A DNA stretch of 64,000 bases from NCBI RefSeq assembly GCF_003431325.1, contig NZ_CP010515.1, positions 124,001 through 188,000 on the forward strand, given 5' to 3'. The notes under the pieces are model-generated. The model saw nothing but the letters and a program-made list of their open reading frames with translations. It was not told where the DNA came from and did no database searches. The translations under genes and the position numbers were made by a program. The DNA comes from Acidilobus sp. 7A (lineage in GTDB: Archaea; Thermoproteota; Thermoprotei_A; Sulfolobales; Acidilobaceae). This document shows positions 32,886 through 42,500 of the stretch, in pieces (position 1 is the first letter of the stretch; every line of letters starts with the position of its first letter).

Positions 32886-33614
32886 GGAGAAGCGTGCCGC
32901 GTCGTCCCTCATATAGACGTTGTTGAACATTACGTAGACGTCCCTCGATGCCTGTAGCGCCCCCCTCACCTTGGAGCACAGGGCCTCCAGGTCCTGGTCT
33001 GTGTACCTGTACTTGTAGTTCACCTCCCCCCTCCCTATGCCGTGGAGCCTAAAGTAGACCACCTCCCTCTCCACGGCGGGCCAGGCCCTGAACGGGTCAA
33101 CTACGTGCACGATACCGTCAAGGCTGCCTATGACCCTCTCTATTAGCTCAGGGGACCTGAGCCACGAGCCCCTTGGCTCCCAGCCTATCAGGAAGTCCCT
33201 CGTCCTGACGGCCTCAAAGAAGTCCCTGGCCTGCCTTGCGTTCTCCTCGCTCGCGCCGAAGCTCGGGGGAGTCTGCACGACCACCAGGGCGGCCCTGAGG
33301 GCCCTTGCAGCTGAGGCGACGATCTCCCATGCCTCAAGGTTCTCCTTAGTGGTCCTGAGGTTACCGTAACGGCCCGCCAGCTCCTCTGGCACCCTGCGCC
33401 TGGCCCTCCTCCACGTGGGGCTTCCGGGAGGGTGGGTGACCGCCTGCCACGCCTTCATTGTAAACCTGAAGCCCTCCGGCGCCTCGCCCCTCAGGGACCT
33501 TAGCTTGTCCTCGTCAGGCATGTCATAAAACGTCTCCTGAAGCTCAACTACGTCGAAGCTGGTGTAGTACCTCTGCCTTCCCAAGCACCAGCCGCAGCAG
33601 CCCACCAGCAGCAT
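32853..33614 (-). CDS. DUF72 (YecE-like) protein
   Basis: A 253-residue TIM-barrel-like DUF72 protein. Recognisable parts are VGCCGWCLGRQRYYTSFDVVELQETFY at the start (in two blocks: VGCCGWC and YYTSFDVVELQETFY), FRFTMKAWQAVTHP, the VVQTPPSF strand and YFRLHGIG followed by YVMFNN near the C-terminus. Function of the family is unknown. ATG start at 33614. It converges with the phosphatidyltransferase gene. Confidence 0.82.
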   Translation of the reverse strand: MLLVGCCGWCLGRQRYYTSFDVVELQETFYDMPDEDKLRSLRGEAPEGFRFTMKAWQAVTHPPGSPTWRRARRRVPEELAGRYGNLRTTKENLEAWEIVASAARALRAALVVVQTPPSFGASEENARQARDFFEAVRTRDFLIGWEPRGSWLRSPELIERVIGSLDGIVHVVDPFRAWPAVEREVVYFRLHGIGRGEVNYKYRYTDQDLEALCSKVRGALQASRDVYVMFNNVYMRDDAARFSSLCKGAADAK

Positions 33615-33699
33615 GGTTGCCCTCAGGTAGCTTACCTGGGGCTGAAGTTTAAGTCTGCCAGGTCCTTCATCCTAGCTGTTAGGTTTCCTGCTAATAAGT

Positions 33700-33745
33700 A
33701 AAGCTTTTAAGCCTAAAGTTAGGTAACGTTTAAAATAGCTCAGTA
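33700..33745 (+). promoter_or_regulatory. Promoter region of the 14-TM transporter
   Basis: Two TATA-like boxes, cttttaagc (33704-33712) and gtttaaaat (33729-33737), lie in an AT-rich gap. A gttaggt repeat (about 33678 and 33718) brackets the first, a possible regulator site. The GTG start is at 33784. Confidence 0.4.
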
Positions 33746-33783
33746 ACCGATACTCAGGTAAATGATATAGAGGGGATGGCGCG

Positions 33784-35463
33784 GTGGAGTACAAGTGGAC
33801 TGTGCTCACTAACACCACGCTTGGAATACTCATGGCAATGATAAACTCCTCAGTACTTATAATATCGCTTCCCGCTATATTCAGGGGTATTCAGATTAAC
33901 CCACTGGCCCCGAGCTCCTTCGACTACCTGCTCTGGCTTCTCATGGGCTACGGTGTCGTCTCCTCCTCGCTGGTGGTCTCCTTCGGCAAGCTCTCCGACA
34001 TGTACGGCAGGGTCAGGCTCTACAGGCTTGGCTTCATGATATTCACCCTCGGCTCTGTGCTTCTCTCAATTACCCCAGGAAAGGGCAGTGTGGCCGCGAC
34101 AGAGCTCGTGGCCTTCAGGATGGTGCAGGCGGTCGGCGCCGCCCTGTTAATGGCTAACAGCGCTGCGCTGATAACAGACGCATTTCCGATAACTGAGAGG
34201 GGCAGGGCGCTGGGCATAAACCAGGTCGCGGGGATGGTGGGTAACCTGGTTGGCCTTATCCTTGGGGGAGTGCTTGCAACCGTTAACTGGAGGCTTGTCT
34301 TCATAATAAGCGTCCCCTTCGGAGTGGCGGGGACCGCCTGGTCATACCTCAAGCTCAGGGAGCTCTCAAGGCCCAGGAGGGAGGAGAAAGTGGACATCCC
34401 TGGCAACTTGGCCTTCATTGGTGGCCTGGTGCTCCTGCTGGCTGGCATAACCTACGCTCTGGAGCCATACCACGGGGAGGCCATGGGTTGGACCAGCCCC
34501 AGGGTAATAGCGCTTATGAGCGCTGGGGCAGCGGTGCTTGCAGTGTTCCCGCTGGTGGAGCTTAGGGTCCAGTACCCCATGTTCAGGCTTGAGCTCTTCA
34601 GGTCAAGGCAGTTCTCCGCCGGAATATTTGCGGCGCTCCTGGCGGGCCTTGCCCTTGGAGGCCTCATGATCACGCTCACTGTAATGCTTCAGGGCATCTG
34701 GCTCCCGCTTCACGGCTACAGCTACAGCTCAACGCCGTTCTGGGCCGGCATCTACATGCTGCCCATGCTCTTCGGCTTCGTTGCCCTTGGGCCACTGAGC
34801 GGGGCTCTGTCAGACAAGTATGGCGCCAGGGAGCTGGCCACGGGGGGCATGTTAATAGCCTTCGCGGCCATGATGGCCATGATGACGCTCAGCTACAACT
34901 TTTCATACCTGCCCTTCGCACTGATGATATTTATAGTGGGAGTAGGCAACGGCATGTTTGTGGCCCCAAACACTGCCTCCATAATGAACGCCGTGCCCCC
35001 GGAGCACAGGGGGGTAGCCTCAGGCATGAGGTCGGTTATGACTAGCATGGCTAACACTGTGAGCATAGCCCTGTACTTCTCACTGCTGCTCAGCGCCTTT
35101 GAAGCGAAGCTTCCCTCAGCCATATATTCATCACTTGTGAGCGCCGGGTTCCCGCAGGCCCTGGCCCTTGAGGTCTCTAAGATTCCCCCAACTGCGGCCC
35201 TCTTCGCGGCCTTCCTGGGCTACAACCCCATGCAGGTGGTCCTTCAGGATCTGCCGCAGAGCATGGTGAGCCGCATAGAGGCCAGCGACCCCTCGGGCAT
35301 TAGTGATGTTTTGAGCAACACCTGGTTCCCCCACGTTATAGCTCCCCCATTCATGTATGCGCTCAGGTTCACGCTGCTGATATCAGGCGTAATAGTGGTA
35401 GTGGCCGCCGTGGCCTCAGCCCTCAGGGGCAAGATGGCGACTCAGAGCCTGGGAGTAAAGTGA
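33784..35463 (+). CDS. MFS transporter, DHA2 (14-helix) type
   Basis: A 559-residue major-facilitator protein with about 14 helices. The loop 2-3 motif GKLSDMYGRVRLYRLG and the helix-5 motif GLILGGVLATVNWRLVFIISVPFG are typical of DHA2 multidrug/proton antiporters. The large insertion near residues 440-530 is extracytoplasmic in style. The substrate may be toxic organics or bile-type acids; unknown here. GTG start at 33784. The last 22 nt overlap the convergent dolichol-kinase-like gene. Confidence 0.85.
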   Translation: MEYKWTVLTNTTLGILMAMINSSVLIISLPAIFRGIQINPLAPSSFDYLLWLLMGYGVVSSSLVVSFGKLSDMYGRVRLYRLGFMIFTLGSVLLSITPGKGSVAATELVAFRMVQAVGAALLMANSAALITDAFPITERGRALGINQVAGMVGNLVGLILGGVLATVNWRLVFIISVPFGVAGTAWSYLKLRELSRPRREEKVDIPGNLAFIGGLVLLLAGITYALEPYHGEAMGWTSPRVIALMSAGAAVLAVFPLVELRVQYPMFRLELFRSRQFSAGIFAALLAGLALGGLMITLTVMLQGIWLPLHGYSYSSTPFWAGIYMLPMLFGFVALGPLSGALSDKYGARELATGGMLIAFAAMMAMMTLSYNFSYLPFALMIFIVGVGNGMFVAPNTASIMNAVPPEHRGVASGMRSVMTSMANTVSIALYFSLLLSAFEAKLPSAIYSSLVSAGFPQALALEVSKIPPTAALFAAFLGYNPMQVVLQDLPQSMVSRIEASDPSGISDVLSNTWFPHVIAPPFMYALRFTLLISGVIVVVAAVASALRGKMATQSLGVK

Positions 35464-36122
35464 GCCAGGCCAGCGGGGAGCAGGTACCTCATTGCCAGGA
35501 GCAGGAGGAACGAGACCAGGGGTACCGTGATGTTGTCGTCGACGCCGTTTATTCTCTCTACAAAGGATGCCACCACGGCGGCGGCTATTCCTTCGAGGCC
35601 CAGGAAGTAGCCCCCTATGAGCGACGATACTACGATCATCGCTATGGTTCCTGACCACGCCTTGCCCCTGACCCTCCTGAGGCCCCTCACGACCCCTGTG
35701 ATGCCATCACCAACTGACATAAACAGGGCGGGGACAGCCCCAATCACCATGCTTGGGTCAAAGAACCAGGAGGCAAGTATGACGAGGCCCCACATCAGCG
35801 TGAAGTGCGCCTCGTACGCGTTGTCAGGCTCCTGGAACCACGACATGAGGTTACGCCTTCTCCTGTAGGCGATGTAGCCCGTTAAGGCCATGGCTGAGGC
35901 GAACGCCATCCAGGGCTGGGTGTATATTATGGGGACGAGGGCGGCCACAACTCCTCCCCCGAGGATGTGTATCGTCTTCCTGGCCATGTACCTTGATATC
36001 CTGTCGCCTAGGCCCCTCGAGAGCGAGAGGGCGTAGACGCCCCTTGACACGTAAAGCGTCACGGCGGCCACCCAGGCGCCGAGGACCACCGTTAGGGCCA
36101 GCTGAAGCCAGATTGACAACAT
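35442..36122 (-). CDS. Dolichol/phytol kinase-like membrane protein
   Basis: A 226-residue protein with about seven helices, resembling the SEC59/DGK1/phytol-kinase family that uses CTP to phosphorylate isoprenoid alcohols. Landmarks: RYMARKTIHILGGG, then the cytidylyl-type motif SVGDGITGVVRG and KAWSGTIAM. In archaea such enzymes may make dolichyl phosphate for N-glycosylation or recycle geranylgeraniol. It lies 40 nt downstream of an MFS gene on the same strand and probably shares its transcript. Confidence 0.75.
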   Translation of the reverse strand: MLSIWLQLALTVVLGAWVAAVTLYVSRGVYALSLSRGLGDRISRYMARKTIHILGGGVVAALVPIIYTQPWMAFASAMALTGYIAYRRRRNLMSWFQEPDNAYEAHFTLMWGLVILASWFFDPSMVIGAVPALFMSVGDGITGVVRGLRRVRGKAWSGTIAMIVVSSLIGGYFLGLEGIAAAVVASFVERINGVDDNITVPLVSFLLLLAMRYLLPAGLAHFTPRL

Positions 36123-36162
36123 GACGGCTCAGAAGTGGGTAGAGGCCTCAAGATTAAAAGGG

Positions 36163-37332
36163 CTAGGCCAGGAGGGCCGCCACAGCCGCCCCTGTCACGA
36201 CGGCGGGCGTGACCATGAAGGCCATGGGGCCCGCGTAGAGGGCCACGCCCCCTGCCAGGGAGCCCGCCAGGGAGCCAAGCTCCCTGAGCACCATGTAGCC
36301 GTGGACCCTGTAGCCCCCGGTCAGGCCTATGTATATCTGGTAAAGGGACAGGTCGAGCACGCCGAAGAGAGCCACTAGGATCACTATATACGCTGCCAGG
36401 CCTGCCATAGACCTTATGAAGCTGACGGCCGCTATCGCCCAGGCCCCCCTGAGGGCTATGCCAGCCGCAGCCAGGGACCTCGAGCTGGTCCCCTGGACCA
36501 TGGCCAGCGTCAGCGCAGCCGCAAGGCCCGCGGCGGCGAACGCTATCATGTAGTCCCTCAGCCCCACTGTCATCTGCCTCAGTATGAGGGGCAGGGCAGT
36601 GAGGTAGTAGTCGCCTACAAACGTGGTCAGCGTGGCTGAGAGCGCCACCCCCATTGAGGACCCTGACCCCCTGGCCACTCCCCTTGATATGCTGTACAGG
36701 ATGCCGTACCTGTAGCTCACAAAGGAGCCGAGGGCTGCCGTGTAGGCCCCCGTGAGGCTCAGCCTATTAATGACTCCGTGGAGCTTCCTCTCAAAGGTTA
36801 TCCACTGGCTAGGCAGGGCAGTTAGGAAGAGGAGCCCTATTGCTACGGCCGCAACCCCGACGCCGACCACTAGGCCCAGGAGGCGGACGAAGGGGACGGC
36901 CATGGCCAGGGCCAGGAGCCCGAGTCCCCTTATGCCGTAGAGCCCGAGCCTCTGGCCCGACGTCCTTGACTCCCACTCAACGTCAGGGCTGAGCTCGAAC
37001 AGGCTGGCGGAGAAGCCCAGGTTTGCCGTGGAGGTGGCAACCGCGTGAAATATGTACGCCAGGGCCATGAGCCAGACGCCCCTGGCCAGCGCAAAGAGCA
37101 CGGACGCGGCGGCTATGAAAGTCAGGGAGACAGCGCTCAGCCTCCTGTAGTCCCCCCTGTCGGCCAGCCTGCCCAGCAGCTCGCTGGTGGCTATGAAGAC
37201 CGCGCTCCAGGCCGCCCCTATTATGCCGTAGTCCACGTCCGAGACGTTCGTCCTGAAGCCTATGTAGTTGAACATCATGAAGTCAACTATTGAGAGCGCC
37301 GCTATGTAGGTCACTCCCAGCCAGTACCACAT
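36163..37332 (-). CDS. MFS-like membrane transporter
   Basis: A 389-residue protein with about 12 predicted helices. The loop ELLGRLADRGDYRRLS matches the MFS loop 2-3 signature, and the fold pattern is two six-helix halves joined near residue 190. No substrate-specific motif is recognised. The AT-rich promoter region 37395-37435 separates it from the divergent MBL gene. It probably leads a two-gene unit with the dolichol-kinase-like gene. Confidence 0.7.
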   Translation of the reverse strand: MWYWLGVTYIAALSIVDFMMFNYIGFRTNVSDVDYGIIGAAWSAVFIATSELLGRLADRGDYRRLSAVSLTFIAAASVLFALARGVWLMALAYIFHAVATSTANLGFSASLFELSPDVEWESRTSGQRLGLYGIRGLGLLALAMAVPFVRLLGLVVGVGVAAVAIGLLFLTALPSQWITFERKLHGVINRLSLTGAYTAALGSFVSYRYGILYSISRGVARGSGSSMGVALSATLTTFVGDYYLTALPLILRQMTVGLRDYMIAFAAAGLAAALTLAMVQGTSSRSLAAAGIALRGAWAIAAVSFIRSMAGLAAYIVILVALFGVLDLSLYQIYIGLTGGYRVHGYMVLRELGSLAGSLAGGVALYAGPMAFMVTPAVVTGAAVAALLA

Positions 37333-37417
37333 TGAGGTCCTGGAGGGCTTCTTGGAGTCGCAGGATTAAGGGACGTCCACCCAGCACGGGCGTTGACTTT
37401 AGAATATATGCAGAGCC

Positions 37418-37428
37418 TTTATATTTCT
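37418..37428 (+). promoter_or_regulatory. TATA box deciding the MBL start
   Basis: The element tttatatttct lies about 35 nt before TTG 37459. The longest reading frame (from 37393) would run through this element, so its first 22 codons are probably not translated. Confidence 0.55.
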
Positions 37429-37458
37429 AGTTTACTTACTCTTCCTCTGGGGTCTCTG

Positions 37459-38130
37459 TTGGTCCTGAAGGTCACGGACGTAGTCTATAGGGAGCCTGTG
37501 CCTGAGACCTACGGCAACATATACTTCGTCGTCAGGGACGATGGGGTCATAGTAATAGACACGGGGATACCTGGGAAGGAGGGCGTCATACTTGACGACG
37601 TCAGGTCCCTCGGCTTCAGCCCCTCCCAGGTTAAGGCAATAATACTGACCCACTACCACATGGACCACTCCGGCAGCGCTGAGGCCCTAAGGTCAGCCAC
37701 CGGGGCCAAGATATACGTTCACAGGGACGACGCGCCCTACCTCCAGGGCCTCGTTAAGCCTGAGTTTCCCAAGGAGGCGCCCAGGGAGGCCGTCGAGGCC
37801 TACAGGTGGTTCAGGCCACTGAGGCCTGACGTCACCCTCAGCGACGGTGACGAGGTCCTAGGGCTCAAAGTGATACATGCGCCCGGCCACACCCCTGGCT
37901 CAATAGCTCTGTATGACAGGAGGCACCTATTCGCGGGCGACAACCTGAACCTCCGCGAGGGCAGGGTCCAGGGGCCGCCACCCCAGTTCACCACTGACAT
38001 GGGCAGGGCCAGGGAGTCTGTGAGGAGGCTGCTGTCCCTTGACTTCGACGTCCTCCTGCCGGGCCACGGGGAGCCCGTAGTTGGAGGGGCCTCCGCGAGG
38101 GCGAGGCAGGACCTCAAGGGCTTCCTATGA
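37459..38130 (+). CDS. MBL-fold hydrolase
   Basis: A metallo-beta-lactamase-fold protein of about 223 residues. The metal motif is HYHMDH within ILTHYHMDHSGSA, followed by APGHTPGS, FAGDN and a final LLPGHGEPV. It resembles glyoxalase II-like and other small thioester/lactone hydrolases. TTG 37459 is chosen because the TATA-like tttatattt occupies the upstream frame and the conserved protein begins at VLKVTDVVY. Substrate unknown. Confidence 0.82.
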   Translation: MVLKVTDVVYREPVPETYGNIYFVVRDDGVIVIDTGIPGKEGVILDDVRSLGFSPSQVKAIILTHYHMDHSGSAEALRSATGAKIYVHRDDAPYLQGLVKPEFPKEAPREAVEAYRWFRPLRPDVTLSDGDEVLGLKVIHAPGHTPGSIALYDRRHLFAGDNLNLREGRVQGPPPQFTTDMGRARESVRRLLSLDFDVLLPGHGEPVVGGASARARQDLKGFL

Positions 38131-38204
38131 CGCCAGCCCTGAGGATTTTATGCCTTACCCCGGTTTACTACTCATACCCCTCCTTCAGCTGCGGCCTGAG
38201 ACCA

Positions 38205-38248
38205 CTTGGCGCGCCTCTCGCCTCATGTTACGTCCACCTTGGCGCGCC
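38205..38248 (+). repeat. Direct repeat upstream of gar1-tfb
   Basis: The 11-mer cttggcgcgcc occurs at 38205-38215 and 38238-38248 with a 33-bp period, close to three helical turns, in the 178-nt gap before gar1. Each copy holds the palindrome ggcgcgcc. It may be an operator; nothing else is seen in the gap. Confidence 0.45.
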
Positions 38249-38308
38249 GCCTCTCCAGCTTTTCTGAGCCCCTAGACAACTCTATAGGTGGCACTCAGGT
38301 GGCTTCCT

Positions 38309-38593
38309 ATGCCAGGCGGCGCCCAGGATGTGCTAAAGGCTGGCAAGGTCCTCAGCGTCGTGAACGGCCTCGCTGTCCTGAAGCCTGAGCTCGACGTCAA
38401 GAGCTTCAGGCAGGGGCTCCCGCTGGTCAACGCCAGCGGCGAGAGGGTGGGCTCAGCTAACGACGTGATAGGCAACGTCAACTCGCCTTACCTGCTTGTG
38501 AAACTCAGCCCGGGCGCCGCCGTGGCGCACGGCGAGGAGCTGTACCTCATCGTGACCCCTCCCAGGAGGGGGAGGAGGCACCACAGGAGGTGA
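38309..38593 (+). CDS. gar1: H/ACA ribonucleoprotein protein Gar1
   Basis: A small beta-barrel protein of about 94 residues, component of H/ACA RNPs that guide pseudouridylation. Landmarks: GKVLSVVNGLAVLKPEL, NASGERVGSANDVIGNVNSPYL, VKLSPG, then a basic tail RRGRRHHRR. The ATG at 38309 is preceded by AGGTGG (38297-38302) and gives the expected length; a GTG at 38288 would add seven residues. It is directly followed by a tfb gene, the standard archaeal gene order, which supports both calls. Confidence 0.88.
   Translation: MPGGAQDVLKAGKVLSVVNGLAVLKPELDVKSFRQGLPLVNASGERVGSANDVIGNVNSPYLLVKLSPGAAVAHGEELYLIVTPPRRGRRHHRR
38585..38590 (+). promoter_or_regulatory. Ribosome-binding site deciding the tfb start
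   Basis: AGGAGG lies eight nt before TTG 38599 but overlaps or abuts the GTG (38590) and ATG (38593) candidates, so TTG 38599 is the best start. Confidence 0.6.
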
Positions 38594-38598
38594 TGTCC

Positions 38599-39522
38599 TT
38601 GTCAGGCTGTCCGCCCGACCGCGTTGTCGTGGACCCCAACACGGGGGCCAGGGTATGCCTTGAAACTGGCGAGATAATAGAGGAGCAGGTCATAGGTGAT
38701 GGACCCGAGTGGAGGAACCTGGGCGAGGGTCACTCCAAGGGTGTTGAGAGGGCGACCACCACAAACGACAGCCTGATGCACAACTACGGCATAGGTAACC
38801 TGAGGCTGAGCCCGGCCAAGGCCAGGTCGCCGCTTAAGAGGGTTCAGGGACTCAGGAGGTCGCCGGTCTTCATGAGCGGCGTCCCCCTGCTGAAGGGGGA
38901 GGCCTCCCAGGTGAACCTGTTCTCGATAGCTAAGAGGGCGGCGAGCTTCTTTGAGCTTAACGGTAGTGCCGAGGAGGCCCTCGGCCAGATACTCCACGCC
39001 TACGTCGAGAGGGCCAAAAAGCCCATAGGCAGGGACGCCAACAAGGTGGTCGCGGCTGCCCTGGAGAAGGTCGTGGAGGTCTACAACCTGAGCATATCTA
39101 AGGGCGAGGTGGAGCAGTTCTTCGACATAGACGATAACGACCTCTGGGACGGACTCAAGAAGCTCAACGAGGTGGGCGCGCTCGAGGCCCTGAGGCAGGT
39201 CATAGCTGCTGAGGGCCGCTCGAGGGTCCTGGAGAGGTCCTTCACTTATATAAACAGGATAGCCTCAAGCCTCTCCCTGCCCCCTGCCGTGGCCCAGGAT
39301 GCCCTGAGGTTCATAAGGGAGTCCCTGTCAACGCCTGGCAAGACGCCCTACGGCAAGAAGCCCGAGGCCCTTGCAGCCGCGGCCGTCTACATGGTTGCCA
39401 GGCTCTACGGTTATGAGATCAGCCAGAGCGACGTGGCCAAGGTAGTTGGCATAAAGGAGTCAACCGTCAGGAAGCTCTACAGGTTCCTCATGGATGATAT
39501 GACCGTCGTCGTTGACGTCTAA
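38599..39522 (+). CDS. tfb: Transcription factor B with degenerate zinc ribbon
   Basis: TFIIB-like initiation factor of about 307 residues that should bridge TBP-DNA and RNA polymerase. Two cyclin-like repeats are clear: VNLFSIAKRAASFFEL to about residue 195, and SRVLERSFTYINRIASSL to the end, with the recognition helix SQSDVAKVVGIKESTVRKLYR. The N-terminal ribbon is unusual: CPPD and CLETG stand where CxxC and CxxCG are expected, so only two of four zinc ligands remain. GPEWR and TTTNDSLMHNYGIG mark a recognisable but diverged B-reader/linker. Following gar1 it sits where the primary TFB is normally found. It could be the main factor with an altered ribbon or a specialised paralogue. Confidence 0.85.
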   Translation: MSGCPPDRVVVDPNTGARVCLETGEIIEEQVIGDGPEWRNLGEGHSKGVERATTTNDSLMHNYGIGNLRLSPAKARSPLKRVQGLRRSPVFMSGVPLLKGEASQVNLFSIAKRAASFFELNGSAEEALGQILHAYVERAKKPIGRDANKVVAAALEKVVEVYNLSISKGEVEQFFDIDDNDLWDGLKKLNEVGALEALRQVIAAEGRSRVLERSFTYINRIASSLSLPPAVAQDALRFIRESLSTPGKTPYGKKPEALAAAAVYMVARLYGYEISQSDVAKVVGIKESTVRKLYRFLMDDMTVVVDV

Positions 39523-39525
39523 GGC

Positions 39526-39536
39526 ATTTAAACCTT
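39526..39536 (+). promoter_or_regulatory. TATA box of the large helicase gene
   Basis: The element catttaaacct directly follows the tfb stop and lies about 45 nt before GTG 39577. The helicase gene therefore has its own promoter even though it follows gar1-tfb. Confidence 0.45.
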
Positions 39537-39576
39537 TGAGCTTCCCTTCCCTTAACCTTCTTTCCTCTACAGGCCA

Positions 39577-42500
39577 GTGGGAGGCCCATTGCAGGCCCTC
39601 GTAGTAGCTGCCGGCGCAGCGGCGGCAGCGGGAGCGGTTGCCTACGTCGCCTACAGGAGGAGGCTGCTGGCCAGACTGATTACCTCGGCCAGGCTTGCCA
39701 TGAACCCTGACAGCATAGTCGATGTGGCACAGAGGGCAGAGGACCTCGGCGTGAGCAGGCAGAGGATCTCCTCCCTGGTAAGGTCAATGCCAAGATGTCC
39801 CAGGGGCTCGGAGAGGCTGGCCGAGGCCCTCCTCTCGCTGGGCCTCTACGAGGACGTGGTGTACCTGGCCTCAAGGGGCTGCTCTGTGCACTCGACGACG
39901 CTCAGCAGGGCAAGGGCCTACTCCATGGGCCTCGGCCTGTCCAAGTGGGAGACAGAGGCCTCAAGGCTCCTGGGAGAGCAGCCAAGGCTTCTGGGCAGCT
40001 CCAAGGTAATGGTAGCGTTCTGTGAGGGGGGCCACGTGGAGGTCATGGTTGACGGCGTCGTCTCTGAGGTGCCTCCCCCCGGGGGCTCCTGGAGGTCGCC
40101 GCCCCAGGACGAGGTCATGAGCTCCATAGCGCAGCTCTCCGGGGCCCAGCTCCTGATAAGCTGGGGCCCCTGTAACCTGAAGGGAGCCGTGGACGCAAAG
40201 TTGCTCCTCTCAATTGCGTACCCGGACGTGAGGCCATCCATAGCGTCGATAGCCTACAACCTTGGCCTGAACCCCATGCTGCCCCCCTCAGCCATAGTGC
40301 TCGCAGCGGTCAGGGCATCCGTGGAGGCCCTCAGCAGGGTGGGCGTTGACTGGTCTACAATGCCGGAGGCCGTAAGGGGGGCGGAGGCCATAGCTAAGTT
40401 CAAGGACATTGTGGACAGGGTCGTGGGCCAGCAGAGCCCCAGGGAGGGCAGGGCCATAGTTGTCACGGACAGGCCGAGGGCATTCATGCCGGTGTGGAGG
40501 CCCTTCCTAGTGGACCCCTCAAGGGCTAAGGGCGTCAGCTATCAGGTGCTAGCCTCCCTCAGGTCCCTGACCTCAAGGGGAGGGGACCCGCTGAGGGCCC
40601 TGAGGAACGCGCCCCTCCTGGGCGACTTCGGCAAGGCTCTTGCTGAGGCCCTCAGGGCCTCCCTGGTGCCCGCCACAGCGGGCCCAAGGCCGGGCTCCCA
40701 GGTTGAGCCCTGGGACCTGGCCTGCCTTGGAGACCTGGAGGTAACGCTTGACTGCGCCCGCAGCTACGAGCTTTGCCTTAGGCCCCAGGCGCCCCCGCCA
40801 GACGAGGAGGAGCTGCTGAGGTCCCTGAGGGTCAGGTGCCCTGGCGGCTCAAACATCAGGTTCAGCGCAAGCACCTACGTGCCCAGGAGGCTGGCCGAGG
40901 CCCTGGGCCTCAGCGCCCCCTCCAAGGGGAGGGTGAAGGCTTACGGGGAACTCATAGCGGGTGGACCAAGGGGGGCCTCCGATGCCGTGGCGTCAGCCCT
41001 AGCCATGACATCTAGGGCCTCCAGGCCGCTAATAGTCGTTCCATCGCGCGCCCTCGCGGAGGCGACGGCCAAGGCCTATGGAATTCCCCTGGTGACGCCT
41101 GATGCCGTGGATACATGGACTGTCAGGGGAGGGCCTGGGGTCATCCCATGGGATGACTACCTAGCCGCCCCGGAGGCGGCGGGCGTCGCTGACACGACCG
41201 TACTCGTCTTCCCGGAGAGGATGATCTGGGCAGAGCAGGACGACACGCCATACGGAGTTCACGGGAAGCTTGTTGACGCCGTGGTCGAGCTGGTCGCTAA
41301 GAACGGCGGCATGGCGGTCTCAAGGGCCCTTCAGGCCGAGGCCAGCTCAAGGGACGACGTTGAGCTCGTTGAGCCGCCCGCCAGCGGGGCTGCGCAGGTC
41401 AATATAGGCCCTGAGGACATAATGGCCGAGGCCGAGAGGGCGTTCAGGCGCCTCTGGGGCGAGGGGGCGCAGCTCAGGCCCTACCAGAGGCTGGCGATAA
41501 GGGTCCTCGCCGAGATGGCCTCCAGAGGGACGTCCTCTGCCCTCATGGCCATACTTCCCACGGGGGCAGGGAAGAGCGCCATATTCCAGGTCAGCGCCAG
41601 GGCCCTCGAGGACATGGGACTTGGGTCGACAGCTATAGTGATAAGCCCCCTGAGGGCCCTCATGCATGACCAGGTCAGGAACGCCAAGCAGAGGGGGCTG
41701 AGGGCAGCCTACATAGACTCAGGGGTCCCGCCATCAAGGAAGGGCGAAATCATAGCCGCCGCCAAGGAGGGCCTCCTCGACCTGGTCTACGTCACGCCCG
41801 AGGGCTTCGGCACGGGGGCAGCCTCCGAGCTCGCGAGGTCGGCGGGGCAGGCGAGCCTCGCGGTGCTTGACGAGGCCCACACGCTTTCAAGGTGGGGCCT
41901 GAGCTTCAGGCCGAGCTACCTGTACGTGGCGAGGCAGCTGAGGGAGGCCTCATCGTCAAGCTGGCCGCCCATGCTGGCGCTGACGGCCTCAGCCCCCCCA
42001 GACGTGGTCAAGGACATAATGGAGGAGCTGGGCCTGGGGGAGCACGAGGAGCACAGGATATCCCTGGGCGTTGAGACTGAGGACATACACTTCAGCGGCA
42101 GGCCGATAGTCCTGAGGGCCCCATCGATAAGGCCTGAGATATCGATAGACGTAGTCATGGCTAGGTCTGGGAGGGAGAGGCTTGATGACATAGCTGATAG
42201 GGTGGAGGAGCTGACCAAGTGGGCCGACTCGCTGGGCGGCCCGTGGGTTGGCGTCGTCTTCGTGCCATTCGTTCAGAGCTCCTCGGAGCCGTGGCTTAAC
42301 GCCGACGAGGTAGCCAAGGCGATAAACGGGAGGCTCGGTGAGGAGGTCCTCGTCTACCACGGCCAGCTCGGGGAGGCGAGGAGGAGGGAGGTCGAGGAGA
42401 GGATAATTATGTCATCGAGGACGGGCAGGGGGCCGAGGGTAGTGGTGGCAACCAAGGCCTTCGGCATGGGCGTCGACATACCAAACATTAGGTGGACCCT

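Noticed and set aside
37393-37458. N-terminal extension of the second MBL protein
   Set aside because: It spans the TATA-like element and is not like the family N-terminus.
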